Shown one piece after another: positions 42,293 through 50,626 of a stretch of DNA of 64,000 nt. How positions within the stretch are numbered: position 1 is the first letter of the stretch; each line of letters starts with the position of its first letter. The stretch comes from Cellulosimicrobium sp. Marseille-Q4280 (lineage in GTDB: Bacteria; Actinomycetota; Actinomycetes; Actinomycetales; Cellulomonadaceae): NCBI RefSeq assembly GCF_943181405.1, contig NZ_CALPBY010000001.1, positions 868,001 through 932,000 of the forward strand, written 5' to 3'. Under the pieces are notes generated by a model. That model was not told the origin of the DNA, did not search any database, and saw only the letters and a program-made list of their open reading frames with translations. Both the position numbers and the translations under genes were made by a program.

Positions 42293-42400
42293 ACCCTAGG
42301 TCCGACGGCGCCCCGCGACCGGACCGGGCCGGGCCGGGCCGGGCACCGGGGGCCGGCACCCCCCGGGCGGACGGCCCGACCCGCTCGGAGGACATACCCT
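42293..42400. promoter_or_regulatory. Paired leaderless promoters between LysR-domain gene and DUF5997
   Basis: On the minus strand TAGGGT (42293-42298) and on the plus strand TACCCT (42395-42400) each end six bases before their genes' start codons (42286 and 42407). The 120-base gap also holds about four tandem CCGGG units near 42322-42343. Confidence 0.6.
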
Positions 42401-42406
42401 GGGCGC

Positions 42407-42787
42407 ATGAGCCCGAAGCACTCCGCGCAGTCGATGAAGCCCGCCACGGCGGCCAAGAAGCTCGGGGTGTACCTGCCCGCGACGCCCGAGGAGTTCCGGG
42501 CGAGGGAGATCACGCGCGCGCAGCTCGAGGAGCTCGAGAAGAACCCGCCGGAGTGGCTCGCCGACCTGCGTCGCAACGGCCCGCACCCCCGGCCCGTCGT
42601 CGCCGGCCGTCTCGGCGTCTCGATCTCCGGCCTCACGCGGGGCGGGCTGACGGAGCCGCTGACCACCGAGCAGATCGACGAGCTGCGCCAGGACCCGCCC
42701 GCGTGGCTCGCCCAGGAGCGCGAGGTCCTCAAGAAGGTCCGCGCCGAGGAGGAGCGGCTCGCCGCGCAGCAGTCCCGCAAGGCCTGA
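42407..42787 (+). CDS. DUF5997 family protein
   Basis: A 126-residue basic, soluble protein of the actinobacterial DUF5997 family: MKPATAAKKLGVYLPATPEEFR, TRAQLEELEKNPPEWLADLRRNGPHPR, SGLTRGGLTEPLTTEQIDELRQDPPAWL. The two similar halves (REITRAQLEELEKNPPEWL and EPLTTEQIDELRQDPPAWL) look like an internal duplication of a helix-P-P-x-W-L unit. No function is established. It is divergent from the LysR-domain gene, with a facing leaderless promoter; the conserved pairing hints at a joint role. Confidence 0.85.
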   Translation: MSPKHSAQSMKPATAAKKLGVYLPATPEEFRAREITRAQLEELEKNPPEWLADLRRNGPHPRPVVAGRLGVSISGLTRGGLTEPLTTEQIDELRQDPPAWLAQEREVLKKVRAEEERLAAQQSRKA

Positions 42788-42877
42788 GCCAGGTCGTCAC
42801 CGCGGCCGGTTCGGCCACCTGTCGGCCACGTCCGCCCACCCGACGAGCGGGGCGGAGACCGCAGGTCCTCTCGACCG

Positions 42878-43246
42878 TCAGGCGCTCCCCGCCGCGCGGT
42901 CGGTGTGGCCGAGCGACAGGTCGGGGGCGACGGCGTCCCGCACGCGGCGCTTGAGGTCGGGGATCTCGGGGAACCCGCCGTCGGCCTTCCGGTCCCACAG
43001 CAGGACCGGACCGTCCCCGGCGTCGAGCGTGACGCGGAACACACCGTCCGTCCCGGGCACGAGCGCGACCTCGCCGAGCCGGGTCCGGAAGGTCTGGAGC
43101 AGCTCCTGCGCGACCCACGCGGCGCGGAGCAGCCAGCGGCACTGCGTGCAGTACTCGACCGCGACGCGCGCCGTCCCGCGCGGCTGGTGCGCCGGAGGCT
43201 CCACGATCTCGCCGGCGGGCAGGGGTCGTGCGGCGTCGTCCGTCAT
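42878..43246 (-). CDS. SelT/SelW/SelH-like thioredoxin-fold protein
   Basis: A 122-residue Rdx-family protein. VAVEYCTQCRWLLRAAWVAQELLQTF carries the redox pair Cys33-x-x-Cys36, the cysteine version of the selenoprotein W site. VALVPGTDGVFRVTLDAG and LWDRKADGGFPEIPDLKRRVRD complete the compact alpha/beta fold. These proteins are thought to act in thiol redox chemistry, without a defined partner. TAGGCT (minus strand, 43254-43259) ends seven bases before ATG 43246. Confidence 0.88.
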   Translation of the reverse strand: MTDDAARPLPAGEIVEPPAHQPRGTARVAVEYCTQCRWLLRAAWVAQELLQTFRTRLGEVALVPGTDGVFRVTLDAGDGPVLLWDRKADGGFPEIPDLKRRVRDAVAPDLSLGHTDRAAGSA

Positions 43247-43276
43247 GCAGCCCAGCCTAGGGTCGCCGCCCGGGCG

Positions 43277-44671
43277 TCACGTGCCCCGCTCGGCGGGCAG
43301 CCGACCGGACGCGACGGCTGCCTCGAGGGCCGCGTAGTCCTGCTCGACGACGTCCGCGTAGGCGCGGGCCCAGCGCGCGACGGACGCGTCGAACGTGTCC
43401 GAGCGACCCAGGTAGCCGAGCACCATCCTCGCGCCGGGCGACTGGCTGTGCGCCCGCGCGAGGACGCGACCGCACAGCCCGCCGTACCGCGAGAAGAGTG
43501 CGGGGTCCAGCCGGTCCAGCTCGACGGAACCCTTCATGTCCCGGAACTGGCGCCAGAAGAAGTCGACGCGTGGGCGCCCGGTCCGGTCCGGCGCCTCGAC
43601 GGTCGTCCAGCCGAGGAAGGGGTCGGAGTGCGCCTGGAGGATGCGCTGGGCAGCGACGACGCGCCGCCCCTGGGACGGCTCGGCCCGCGCGGGCCTCAAC
43701 CCGGCAGGCAGGGCGTCGACCATGCCGCCGTAGCGCGCGAGGACCGACGTCGAGGCCTCCTTCAGCTGGAGGACGAGCGGCTCCCCCGCGGGCCCCTCGA
43801 AGAGCAGGATGTAGCAGCGCGTGCCGACGCTGCCCACTCCCACCACGCGCAGCACGAAGTCGACGAGCGTGAACTGCCCGAGCAGGAGCCGGAGGTCGGA
43901 ACGCAGCGGCTCGCGGTACTGCTCGAACATCGTCGTCAGCTCGTCGAGCGACACGCGGTCGACGTGCTGCGTGACCGGCGGCTGGTCGACGATCCGCGAC
44001 CGCCCGTCCGCCGTGCGCGTCGTGATCCGCTCCACCACCTGCTCGGACGTGCGCCGGCGCGCCTTGCGTGCCGTGCGGCGCAGCTCTTCCCGCCCCTCCT
44101 TGCGCATCGTCGGCGCGATCACGTCGGTCTCGACCTGGTAGGCGAACCGGTCGAGCGCGCTGCGGGCGAACAGCTCCGCGAGCGCCTCCCGGTAGCCGCG
44201 GACGGCGAGCCGTGCCGCGTCCGCGCACTCCGCCTCCGCCATGCCCTTGTCCCGTCCGCCGACGTACATGCTGGCGGCGAGGCGCTTGACGTCCCACTCC
44301 CACGGGGCGTCGCACGCCTCGTCGAAGTCGTTGAGGTCGAACACGAGGCGCCGCTCCGGCGAGGCGAACAGGCCGAAGTTGGACACGTGCGCGTCGCCGC
44401 ACGCGACGACGTGGACGCCCGTCCGCGGGCCGTCGCGCAGGTCGTGGGCCATGGTCGCGGCGGTGCCGCGGTAGTACGCGAACGGGGACTCGAGCATGCG
44501 TCCGATGCGCAGCGGCACGAGCTCCTGCAGGCGGTCGCGGTTCTGCTCCTCGACGATCGCGACCGGGTCCCGCTCCGGGAGGACCAGCTCGCCCTGGGCC
44601 CGGCGCGGCGCGCGCTCCCGGAGGGTGCGGCCGGCGGCACGTGACTCGTCGAGCGTCCTCGGGACGTCCAT
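43277..44671 (-). CDS. DUF2252 domain protein
   Basis: A 464-residue protein covering the whole DUF2252 family. Conserved blocks are SPFAYYRGTAATMAHDL, VVACGDAHVSNFGLFASPERRLVFDLNDFDEA, WDVKRLAAS, VVGVGSVGTRCYILLFEG and LQLKEASTSVL, resembling an aminoglycoside-phosphotransferase/kinase-like fold with a GDAHxxNFG catalytic-type loop and DLNDFD metal motif. Substrate and role are unknown. GAGGAGG precedes ATG 44671. It is divergent from the methyltransferase gene. Confidence 0.88.
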   Translation of the reverse strand: MDVPRTLDESRAAGRTLRERAPRRAQGELVLPERDPVAIVEEQNRDRLQELVPLRIGRMLESPFAYYRGTAATMAHDLRDGPRTGVHVVACGDAHVSNFGLFASPERRLVFDLNDFDEACDAPWEWDVKRLAASMYVGGRDKGMAEAECADAARLAVRGYREALAELFARSALDRFAYQVETDVIAPTMRKEGREELRRTARKARRRTSEQVVERITTRTADGRSRIVDQPPVTQHVDRVSLDELTTMFEQYREPLRSDLRLLLGQFTLVDFVLRVVGVGSVGTRCYILLFEGPAGEPLVLQLKEASTSVLARYGGMVDALPAGLRPARAEPSQGRRVVAAQRILQAHSDPFLGWTTVEAPDRTGRPRVDFFWRQFRDMKGSVELDRLDPALFSRYGGLCGRVLARAHSQSPGARMVLGYLGRSDTFDASVARWARAYADVVEQDYAALEAAVASGRLPAERGT

Positions 44672-44752
44672 GGTGGCCTCCTCGGACCGAGAACCGCAGG
44701 CTAGCGCGCGCACGCGGGCACCGCGCGCCGGTCGGTCGGGGAGACTGGGAGC

Positions 44753-46009
44753 GTGACGACGCCCGACCTCGACGACCTGCTCGCCCGGCTCCGCACCGAC
44801 GACGGCGGACCTCTGCGCGAGGACTCCCCCGTCGCCGTCGACGCCGCAGACCGCCTGCTGCTCGACGAGGCGGCGCCGTGGCTCGCGGCGGCCGACGCGG
44901 GCGACGTCGCCGTCGTCGACGACCGTTTCGGCGCGCTCACGCTCGGTGCCACGGCTCTGGTCCGGGGGTCGTCCGGGGGCGCGACGACGGACGAGCCGGG
45001 ACGCGCGGACGGCGTCGTGCGGGTACACCAGGACGAGTGCACCGCGGAGGCGGCGCTCGCCGCGAACGCGGCGTCGACCGGGAGGCTCGGCGCCTACCAG
45101 CAGCACGCACCGGGTCCGGGGCTGCTCGCGGGCGCGCGCGTCGTCCTGCTGCGCCTCCCCCGCGGGCTCGCCGCCCTGCGGGACGTCGCGGAGCACGTCG
45201 CGCGCGAGGCCGACCCCGGCGTCGTCCTGCTCGCGGGCGGGCGCGTCAAGCACATGACACCCGCGATGAACGACGTGCTCGGCGAGTCGTTCGCCGACGT
45301 GCGCGCGAGCCTCGCGCGCGGCAAGTCCCGCGTCCTCGTCGCGCGGTCCCCTCGGGCTCCCGACGCCGGGACCCCCTTCACCTACCCGGTCACGGTCGAC
45401 CTGCCCGACGTCGGTCTCGCGGTCGCCGCGTACGGCGCGGCGTTCGCCGGCGCGAGCCTCGACCTGGGCACGCGGTTCCTCCTCGAGGCCCTCGAGGGCG
45501 CGGTCCGCGACGAGCGCTCGGGCGGAGCGGCGGCGCGGGCGACGTCGGGCGCAGCGGCCACCCGCGGGAGCGAGCCGCGCGACGTCGTCGACCTGGGGTG
45601 CGGGACGGGGATCCTGGCGACCTGGGCCGCCCGACGGTGGCCGGCCGCGCAGGTCGTCGCCGCGGACCGCTCGGACGCGGCGGTGCGCTCGGCCGCGCTC
45701 ACGGCGCGGGCCAACGGCGTGGCCGACCGGGTGCGCGTCGTGCGGGACGACGCGGGCGCGACCCTCGCGGACGTGAGCGCCGACGTCGTGCTGCTCAACC
45801 CGCCGTTCCACGAGGGCGCGGCGCTGCGCACGGACGCCGCGCACCGCATGTTCGCGACGGCGGGCCGGGTGCTGCGGCCGGGCGGCGAGCTCTGGTGCGT
45901 GGTGAACTCGCACCTGCGCCACCGCCCGGCGCTCGAGCGCGCGGTCGGCCCGACCGTCCAGGTGGCGCGCGACCGTCGCTTCACGGTCACCCGCAGCACG
46001 CGTCGCTGA
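44753..46009 (+). CDS. Class I SAM methyltransferase, RsmC/RlmG-like
   Basis: A 418-residue protein of the rRNA guanine-N2 methyltransferase type: a degenerate N-terminal domain (about 1-230) followed by an active Rossmann domain. The SAM motif is DLGCGTG from about residue 280, and the catalytic NPPF starts at about Asn349, characteristic of exocyclic-amine methylation. HRMFATAGRVLRPGGELWCVVNSHL is typical of RsmC/RlmG. The start is GTG 44753, with GAGACT ending six bases before it. It converges on the FKBP gene. Confidence 0.85.
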   Translation: MTTPDLDDLLARLRTDDGGPLREDSPVAVDAADRLLLDEAAPWLAAADAGDVAVVDDRFGALTLGATALVRGSSGGATTDEPGRADGVVRVHQDECTAEAALAANAASTGRLGAYQQHAPGPGLLAGARVVLLRLPRGLAALRDVAEHVAREADPGVVLLAGGRVKHMTPAMNDVLGESFADVRASLARGKSRVLVARSPRAPDAGTPFTYPVTVDLPDVGLAVAAYGAAFAGASLDLGTRFLLEALEGAVRDERSGGAAARATSGAAATRGSEPRDVVDLGCGTGILATWAARRWPAAQVVAADRSDAAVRSAALTARANGVADRVRVVRDDAGATLADVSADVVLLNPPFHEGAALRTDAAHRMFATAGRVLRPGGELWCVVNSHLRHRPALERAVGPTVQVARDRRFTVTRSTRR

Positions 46010-46062
46010 GCGTCGCGCCCCGCGGACCGGTCACCCGACCCGACGGCCGCTCCCCGACGGCG

Positions 46063-46485
46063 TCACTGCACGTCGACGACGTCGACCACGAACACGAGCG
46101 TGTCCGTGCCGCCGATGCCCGCCTGGGGGACGCCGCGCTGGCCGTAGCCGTGCTCCGGCGGGATGGAGAGGAGCACCCGCGAGCCGACGTTCTGCCCGAC
46201 GAGGCCCTTGTCCCAGCCACCGATGACGGCGCCGACGCCGATGGGGAACGCGATGGTGTCGCCGCGGTCGTAGGAGTTGTCGAACACCTGGCCGCCCCAC
46301 GTCTGGCCGAGGTAGTGGACGACGATGTTGCGCCCGGAGGTCACGGCGGGACCGTCCCCCTCGGAGAGCACGACGACCTGGAGGCCGTCGGGCGCTGCGG
46401 ACTCCGGGAAGGTCAGGGTCGGCTTGTCGCCGAAGGAACCCGAGGCGGAGGGCAGAGCGGTCTGCTCGGCGGGCTGGTCGGTCAC
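46063..46485 (-). CDS. FKBP-type peptidyl-prolyl cis-trans isomerase
   Basis: A 140-residue single-domain FKBP. The domain is intact from about residue 35: VVVLSEGDGPAVTSGRNIVVHYLGQTWGGQVFDNSYDRG, then IGGWDKGLVGQNVGSRVLLSIPPEHGYGQRGVP and DTLVFVVDVVDV, retaining the active-site Tyr, Phe, Asp and Trp. There is no signal peptide, so it acts in the cytosol on prolyl peptide bonds. GTG 46485 is chosen because GAGAGG lies ten bases upstream. Confidence 0.93.
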   Translation of the reverse strand: MTDQPAEQTALPSASGSFGDKPTLTFPESAAPDGLQVVVLSEGDGPAVTSGRNIVVHYLGQTWGGQVFDNSYDRGDTIAFPIGVGAVIGGWDKGLVGQNVGSRVLLSIPPEHGYGQRGVPQAGIGGTDTLVFVVDVVDVQ

Positions 46486-46589
46486 GAGGATGCCTCTCGT
46501 CGGTGAGCTGGGATGTGCCGCGCGCACGCGGCCCGTCCACCTTACGCGGCGCGTCCTGGGAGGGCTCGAGAGCCCTCGGGCGGAAGGCC

Positions 46590-46626
46590 TTGCCATCCGC
46601 GGCTAATGCTATTAGCCTTTTGGCTA
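46590..46626 (+). promoter_or_regulatory. Promoter and TetR-type operator of the hydrolase/tetR operon
   Basis: TTGCCA (46590-46595) and TAGCCT (46613-46618) are spaced by 17 bases, and TAGCCT ends seven bases before ATG 46626. GGCTAAT-GCT-ATTAGCC (46601-46617) is a perfect palindrome overlapping the -10, and a second palindrome, TAGCC-TTTT-GGCTA (46613-46625 region), abuts the start codon. This is a strong repressor site, likely for the TetR protein encoded by the second gene. Confidence 0.75.
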
Positions 46627-47564
46627 TGACACAGCGCCAGACGTCTCCCGTCGTCCACCACCTGTCGCGACCCGCGGGCCGCCTCGCGTACACCGACGAG
46701 GGCACGGGCCCGCTCGTCGTGGCCGTCCCCGGCATGGGCGACCTCCGCGCGACCTACGACGACGTCGCCCCCGCCCTCGTCGACGCCGGTCACCGCGTCG
46801 TCGTGATGGACCTGCGCGGCCACGGCGACAGCGGCACGACGTTCGCGACGCACGGCGACGAGGCCACCGCGTCGGACTACGTCGCGCTCGTCGAGCACCT
46901 CGACGCCGGGCCCGCCGTCCTGCTGGGGAGCTCGATGGCCGCCTCGGCCGCCGTGGTCGCCGCGGCCGAGCGGCCGGACCTCGTGCGCGGCCTCGTCCTC
47001 CTCGACGGGTTCCTGCGCGAGCCGGCCTCGCACGCGAAGCAGCGCGCGATGCGCCTGCTGTACCGCGCGCTCTTCGTGCGACCGTGGGGCGCGGCGGCGT
47101 GGGCGTCCTTCTACGGGACGCTCGTCAAGGGCCGCCGTCCCGCACGGCTCTCCGCGCACCAGGCCGCGATCCGCGCGAACCTCTCCGAACCCGGCCGGTT
47201 GCGCTCGTTCCGGCACCTGTGCCTCCAGCTCGACCACTCCGTCGTCGAGCCCCGGGTCCCGCGCGTGCAGGCGCCCGCGCTCGCGATCTTCGGCGCGCTC
47301 GACCCGGACTATGCCGACCCGGTCGCCGAGGCCGCGTGGGCCGAGGCGTCCCTCGGGGCGACGACGCTCGTCCTGCCCGAGGTGGGCCACTACCCGCAGC
47401 TCCAGGCACCCGACGAGGTCGTGGCCGCAGTCCTCCCGTTCCTGGCCGGGCTGCCGGACGCGGCGGCCGTGCGCGCGACCGGCGAGCAGGAAGCGCGCGG
47501 GACCGGCGAGCGGGACGAGCGCGCGACCGGCGAGCGGGGAGCGCGGAGCGGCGGCCGTGGCTAG
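46626..47564 (+). CDS. Alpha/beta hydrolase
   Basis: A 312-residue hydrolase. VVAVPGMGDLRATYDDV contains the oxyanion-hole region, MDLRGHGDS the family turn, and GSSMAASAAVVAAAERPD the nucleophile elbow, where Ser sits in G-S-S-M-A. FGALDPDYADPV and EVGHYPQLQAPDEV provide the acid and histidine. After the domain the C-terminus holds three RATGE-type repeats. Substrate unknown; co-transcription with a TetR regulator that overlaps its end suggests induction by its substrate. Confidence 0.88.
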   Translation: MTQRQTSPVVHHLSRPAGRLAYTDEGTGPLVVAVPGMGDLRATYDDVAPALVDAGHRVVVMDLRGHGDSGTTFATHGDEATASDYVALVEHLDAGPAVLLGSSMAASAAVVAAAERPDLVRGLVLLDGFLREPASHAKQRAMRLLYRALFVRPWGAAAWASFYGTLVKGRRPARLSAHQAAIRANLSEPGRLRSFRHLCLQLDHSVVEPRVPRVQAPALAIFGALDPDYADPVAEAAWAEASLGATTLVLPEVGHYPQLQAPDEVVAAVLPFLAGLPDAAAVRATGEQEARGTGERDERATGERGARSGGRG

Positions 47565-48147
47565 GGCCGGGCTGTCGCGCGACGCGGTGGTGCGGATCGC
47601 GCTCGGGCTCGTCGACGACGGCGGGCCGACCGGCTTCGCCGACCTCTCGCTCGCGAAGGTCGCGGCGCAGGCCGGCGTCGCGACCCCCAGCCTGTACAAG
47701 CACGTCGCGTCCCTGGCCGAGCTGCGGCGCGAGGTCTCGGTCGTCTGCGTCGAGGACCTCACGCGGGCGATGACCGACGCGACGGTCGGGCTCTCCGGCG
47801 CCGACGCCGTCGTCGCGCTGGCCCACGCGATCCGCGACGTCGCGCGGTCACGTCCTGGCCGGTACGCGGCGTCGCAGGTCGCGCCGGACCCGGACGACCC
47901 CGCGGCGGCGCCGCTGATCGAGGCCGCGGCACGCAGCGTGCACGTCGTCGCCGCGGTCCTGCGCGGCTTCGACCTGCCCCCGGACCGCACGATCGACGCG
48001 GTCCGCTCGCTGCGGGCGAGCGTGCACGGCTTCGTGCACCTCGAGCTCGGCGGCGGCTTCCGCCTCCCCGACGACCTCGACGCGAGCTTCACCGCCCACG
48101 TCGCGATGATCCTCGCCGGCCTCGAGAGGCTCGCCCGGCCGTCCTGA
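47557..48147 (+). CDS. TetR-family transcriptional regulator
   Basis: A 196-residue TetR/AcrR repressor. The HTH occupies residues about 5-50: SRDAVVRIALGLVDDGGPTGFADLSLAKVAAQAGVATPSLYKHVASLAEL. The C-terminal ligand domain matches the WHG-type TetR group (VRSLRASVHGFVHLELGGGFRLPDDLDASF). GTG 47557 overlaps the hydrolase stop by eight bases, with GGAG upstream. It most likely binds the palindromes at 46601-46626 to regulate its own operon. Confidence 0.92.
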   Translation: MARAGLSRDAVVRIALGLVDDGGPTGFADLSLAKVAAQAGVATPSLYKHVASLAELRREVSVVCVEDLTRAMTDATVGLSGADAVVALAHAIRDVARSRPGRYAASQVAPDPDDPAAAPLIEAAARSVHVVAAVLRGFDLPPDRTIDAVRSLRASVHGFVHLELGGGFRLPDDLDASFTAHVAMILAGLERLARPS

Positions 48148-48158
48148 CCCGGGCCCAC

Positions 48159-48243
48159 CCGCCGAGCACGGGATTCTCCACCGGATCCGGTCGGAAACGG
48201 TCGCAGATCCCGTGCTCGGCGGTGGATGATCCCGTGCTCGGCC
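48159..48243. repeat. Hairpin repeat R2 (homologous to R1)
   Basis: CCGCCGAGCACGGGAT (48159-48174) pairs perfectly with 48207-48222, and a further copy of the arm, GATCCCGTGCTCGGCC, follows at about 48228-48243. Spacing and sequence match R1 at 607-688 (arms differ by one A/G, and both contain ACCGGATC after the left arm). It lies between converging tetR and cbs genes. Confidence 0.8.
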
Positions 48244-48248
48244 GCGGC

Positions 48249-49655
48249 TCAGGTCGCGAGGAAGCCCAGGAGGTCGTGACGCGTGAGCACGCCCGCGGGG
48301 TCGCCGTCCTCGACGACGAGCAGCGCGTCGGCGTCGTGCAGCGCCTCGCGGATCGCCTCGACGCCCTCACCGGCCCCGATGAGCGGGAACCGCGGCTCCA
48401 TGTGCTTGTCCACGCGGTCGGCGAGCGACGCGCGCCCCGAGAAGACGGCGTCGAGCAGCTCCCGCTCGCTCACCGACCCCGCGACCTCGCCGATCTTCAC
48501 GGGCGGCTCCGCGCCGACGACCGGCATCTGCGAGACGCCGTACTCGCGCAGGATCTCGATCGCGTCGCGCACGGTCTCGTTGGGGTGGGTGTGCACGAGG
48601 TCGGGCATGCGACCGTCCTTCGCGCGCAGGACGTCTCCCGCGGTGACACCCTCCTCGGCGGGCAGGAAGCCGTACGACCGCATCCACGCGTCGTTGAAGA
48701 TCTTCGACATGTAGCCACGACCGCTGTCGGGCAGGAGCACGACGATCACCGCGCGCGCCGCGGCCTCGGGGTCCTCGTCCTGGAGCCGGCGCGCGAGCCG
48801 CAGCGTCGCCTCGACCGCCATGCCGCACGAGCCGCCGACGAGCAGGCCCTCCTCGCGCGCGAGCCGTCGCGTCATGGCGAACGAGTCCGCGTCGGTCACG
48901 GGGATGACCTCGTCGGGCACCGCGGGGTCGTACGCGGTGGGCCAGAAGTCCTCGCCCACGCCCTCGACGAGGTACGGGCGCCCGTCCCCGCCCGAGTACA
49001 CGGAACCGGCCGGGTCCGCGCCGACGACGCGGACCCGCCCGCCGTCGTCGGGCCCGCGGTCCGCCGAGGCCTCGTGGAGGTACCGGCCGGTCCCGGTGAT
49101 CGTGCCGCCCGTACCCACGCCCGTGACGAAGTGCGTCACGCGTCCGTCGGTGTCCGCCCAGATCTCGGGCCCGGTGGACTCGTAGTGCGACAGGGGCCCG
49201 TTCTGGTTGGCGTACTGGTTCGGCTTCCAGGCGCCCGGGATCTCCTGCACCAGCCGGTCGGAGACCGAGTAGTAGGAGTCGGGGTGGTCCGGCGCGACGG
49301 CCGTCGGCGTCACGACGACGCGCGCCCCGTACGCGCGCAGCACGTCCCGCTTGTCCTGGCTCACCTTGTCGGGGCAGACGAACACGCAGTCGTAGCCCTT
49401 GCGCTGCGCGACGAGCGCGAGCCCGACCCCGGTGTTCCCGGACGTCGGCTCGACGATCGTGCCGCCCGGCCTCAGCTCGCCCGACGCCTCGGCCGCCTCG
49501 ACCATCTTGAGGGCGATCCGGTCCTTCACGGAGCCGCCGGGGTTCACGTACTCGACCTTGGCGAGGATCGTCGCCGACAGCCCTTGCGTGACGCGGGTCA
49601 GCCTGACGAGCGGGGTGCCGCCGACGAGCTCGGAGATGTGCTCTGCGTATCTCAT
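48249..49655 (-). CDS. cbs: Cystathionine beta-synthase
   Basis: A 468-residue PLP enzyme joining serine (or O-acetylserine) with homocysteine to form cystathionine. The PLP lysine is Lys44 in VNPGGSVKDRIA; PTSGNTGVGLA and GVGTGGTITG are phosphate-binding loops. Residues from about 345 form two CBS domains (MPDLVHTHPNETVRDAIEILREYGVSQMPVV and PLIGAGEGVEAIREALHDADALLVVED), probably a regulatory ligand site. It has no N-terminal haem region. GATGAT (minus strand, 49662-49667) ends six bases before ATG 49655, suggesting leaderless expression. Confidence 0.94.
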   Translation of the reverse strand: MRYAEHISELVGGTPLVRLTRVTQGLSATILAKVEYVNPGGSVKDRIALKMVEAAEASGELRPGGTIVEPTSGNTGVGLALVAQRKGYDCVFVCPDKVSQDKRDVLRAYGARVVVTPTAVAPDHPDSYYSVSDRLVQEIPGAWKPNQYANQNGPLSHYESTGPEIWADTDGRVTHFVTGVGTGGTITGTGRYLHEASADRGPDDGGRVRVVGADPAGSVYSGGDGRPYLVEGVGEDFWPTAYDPAVPDEVIPVTDADSFAMTRRLAREEGLLVGGSCGMAVEATLRLARRLQDEDPEAAARAVIVVLLPDSGRGYMSKIFNDAWMRSYGFLPAEEGVTAGDVLRAKDGRMPDLVHTHPNETVRDAIEILREYGVSQMPVVGAEPPVKIGEVAGSVSERELLDAVFSGRASLADRVDKHMEPRFPLIGAGEGVEAIREALHDADALLVVEDGDPAGVLTRHDLLGFLAT

Positions 49656-49804
49656 CCTCTGATCATCGCCGATCCCGGGACGCCTCACCGACCGCGCGGA
49701 GCGGGCGGTCGCACGCCGCACCAACCCGGACACCCCTCCGGCGGGAATTTCCGTACGGTGTAGAACGTTGGCCCGTCTGCCTGCCCCCGATCGAGAGGTG
49801 CTCC

Positions 49805-50539
49805 GTGACCACGACCGCCCCCACCGCCGTTCCCGCGACCAGCGCCGTTCCCGCGACCACCGCCGTTCCCGCGACGAACACCGTCCCGCCCCTGCCCTCG
49901 CTCGCCGACCAGGCCGAACGGCTCGTCGCGCTCGGTGTCCCCGCGCTCGCCGGGCTGACGGACGACGCCGTGCGCACGGCGGCCGCCGAGCTCGCGACGA
50001 CGGCCCCGCCCGGCTCGCTCCTCGTCGTCGACCCGGCGCTCGCACCGCCGTCCGCCCTCGCCCCGCTGCTGCGCCTGCCGGTGCGCGGCGGCGAGAAGGA
50101 CGGGTTCGTCGTCGTCGACATGGACGACGTCGACCGGTTCGCCCCGATCGACGGCCTCGAGATCCCCGAGGGCGCGGTGTACGCCGTGACCGCCGTCGAG
50201 CGCGGCGACGAGATGGCGAACTGGTCGCCCGACGAGGCGCTGCCGGAGATCACGCGCCGCGGTCGCACGCCCCTGCTGCTCGCCGAGGGGATCCACTGGG
50301 CGCTCCAGGTGCCGGGCGTCGTCGCGCGCAACCACTGCTACATGACGATCGGCTCCCGCCTGCGCAAGCCCGGCGGGACGCTCGACACCCGCACCCCCGC
50401 GATCTGGATCTCCAACGGCACGGGTCGCGACGGCCGCGAGCGCCGCGGCGCGCCGAAGGTCGGCTGGTGCTGGGCGGGCAACCGCCACACGTGGCTCGGC
50501 TTCGCCTCCGCCGCCTCTCGCCACCACCTCCCGGCCTGA
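49805..50539 (+). CDS. DUF5701 family protein
   Basis: A 244-residue protein of the actinobacterial DUF5701 family. The conserved region begins about residue 32 and includes PVRGGEKDGFVVVDMDDVDRFAPIDGLEIPEGAVYAV, NWSPDEALPEITRRGRTPLLLAEGIHWALQ and APKVGWCWAGNRHTWLGFASA. The first 30 residues are low-complexity, built of three VPAT units encoded by an 18-bp tandem repeat. No function is established. GAGAGGTG precedes GTG 49805, and a strong hairpin terminator follows. Confidence 0.88.
   Translation: MTTTAPTAVPATSAVPATTAVPATNTVPPLPSLADQAERLVALGVPALAGLTDDAVRTAAAELATTAPPGSLLVVDPALAPPSALAPLLRLPVRGGEKDGFVVVDMDDVDRFAPIDGLEIPEGAVYAVTAVERGDEMANWSPDEALPEITRRGRTPLLLAEGIHWALQVPGVVARNHCYMTIGSRLRKPGGTLDTRTPAIWISNGTGRDGRERRGAPKVGWCWAGNRHTWLGFASAASRHHLPA
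49826..49879. repeat. 18-bp in-frame tandem repeat, three copies
   Basis: Three units of GCCGTTCCCGCGACC plus a variable codon encode AVPATS, AVPATT and AVPATN at the N-terminus of the DUF5701 protein. Copy-number change would keep the frame. Confidence 0.85.
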
Positions 50540-50566
50540 CACCACCACCTGCCTGGACGTAGGCAT

Positions 50567-50606
50567 GAGATGGGCCCGGTTCTCGGTGAAGAACCGGGCC
50601 CATCTC
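50567..50606. terminator. Bidirectional terminator after DUF5701
   Basis: A perfect 17-bp stem (50567-50583 with 50590-50606) and a six-base loop between converging genes. Confidence 0.9.
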
Positions 50607-50626
50607 GCGCCCAGGACGGGCGGGGG

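Noticed and set aside
42322-42343. Short CCGGG tandem repeat
   Set aside because: Only about four 5-bp units in 74% GC DNA; expected by chance and without features of an operator.
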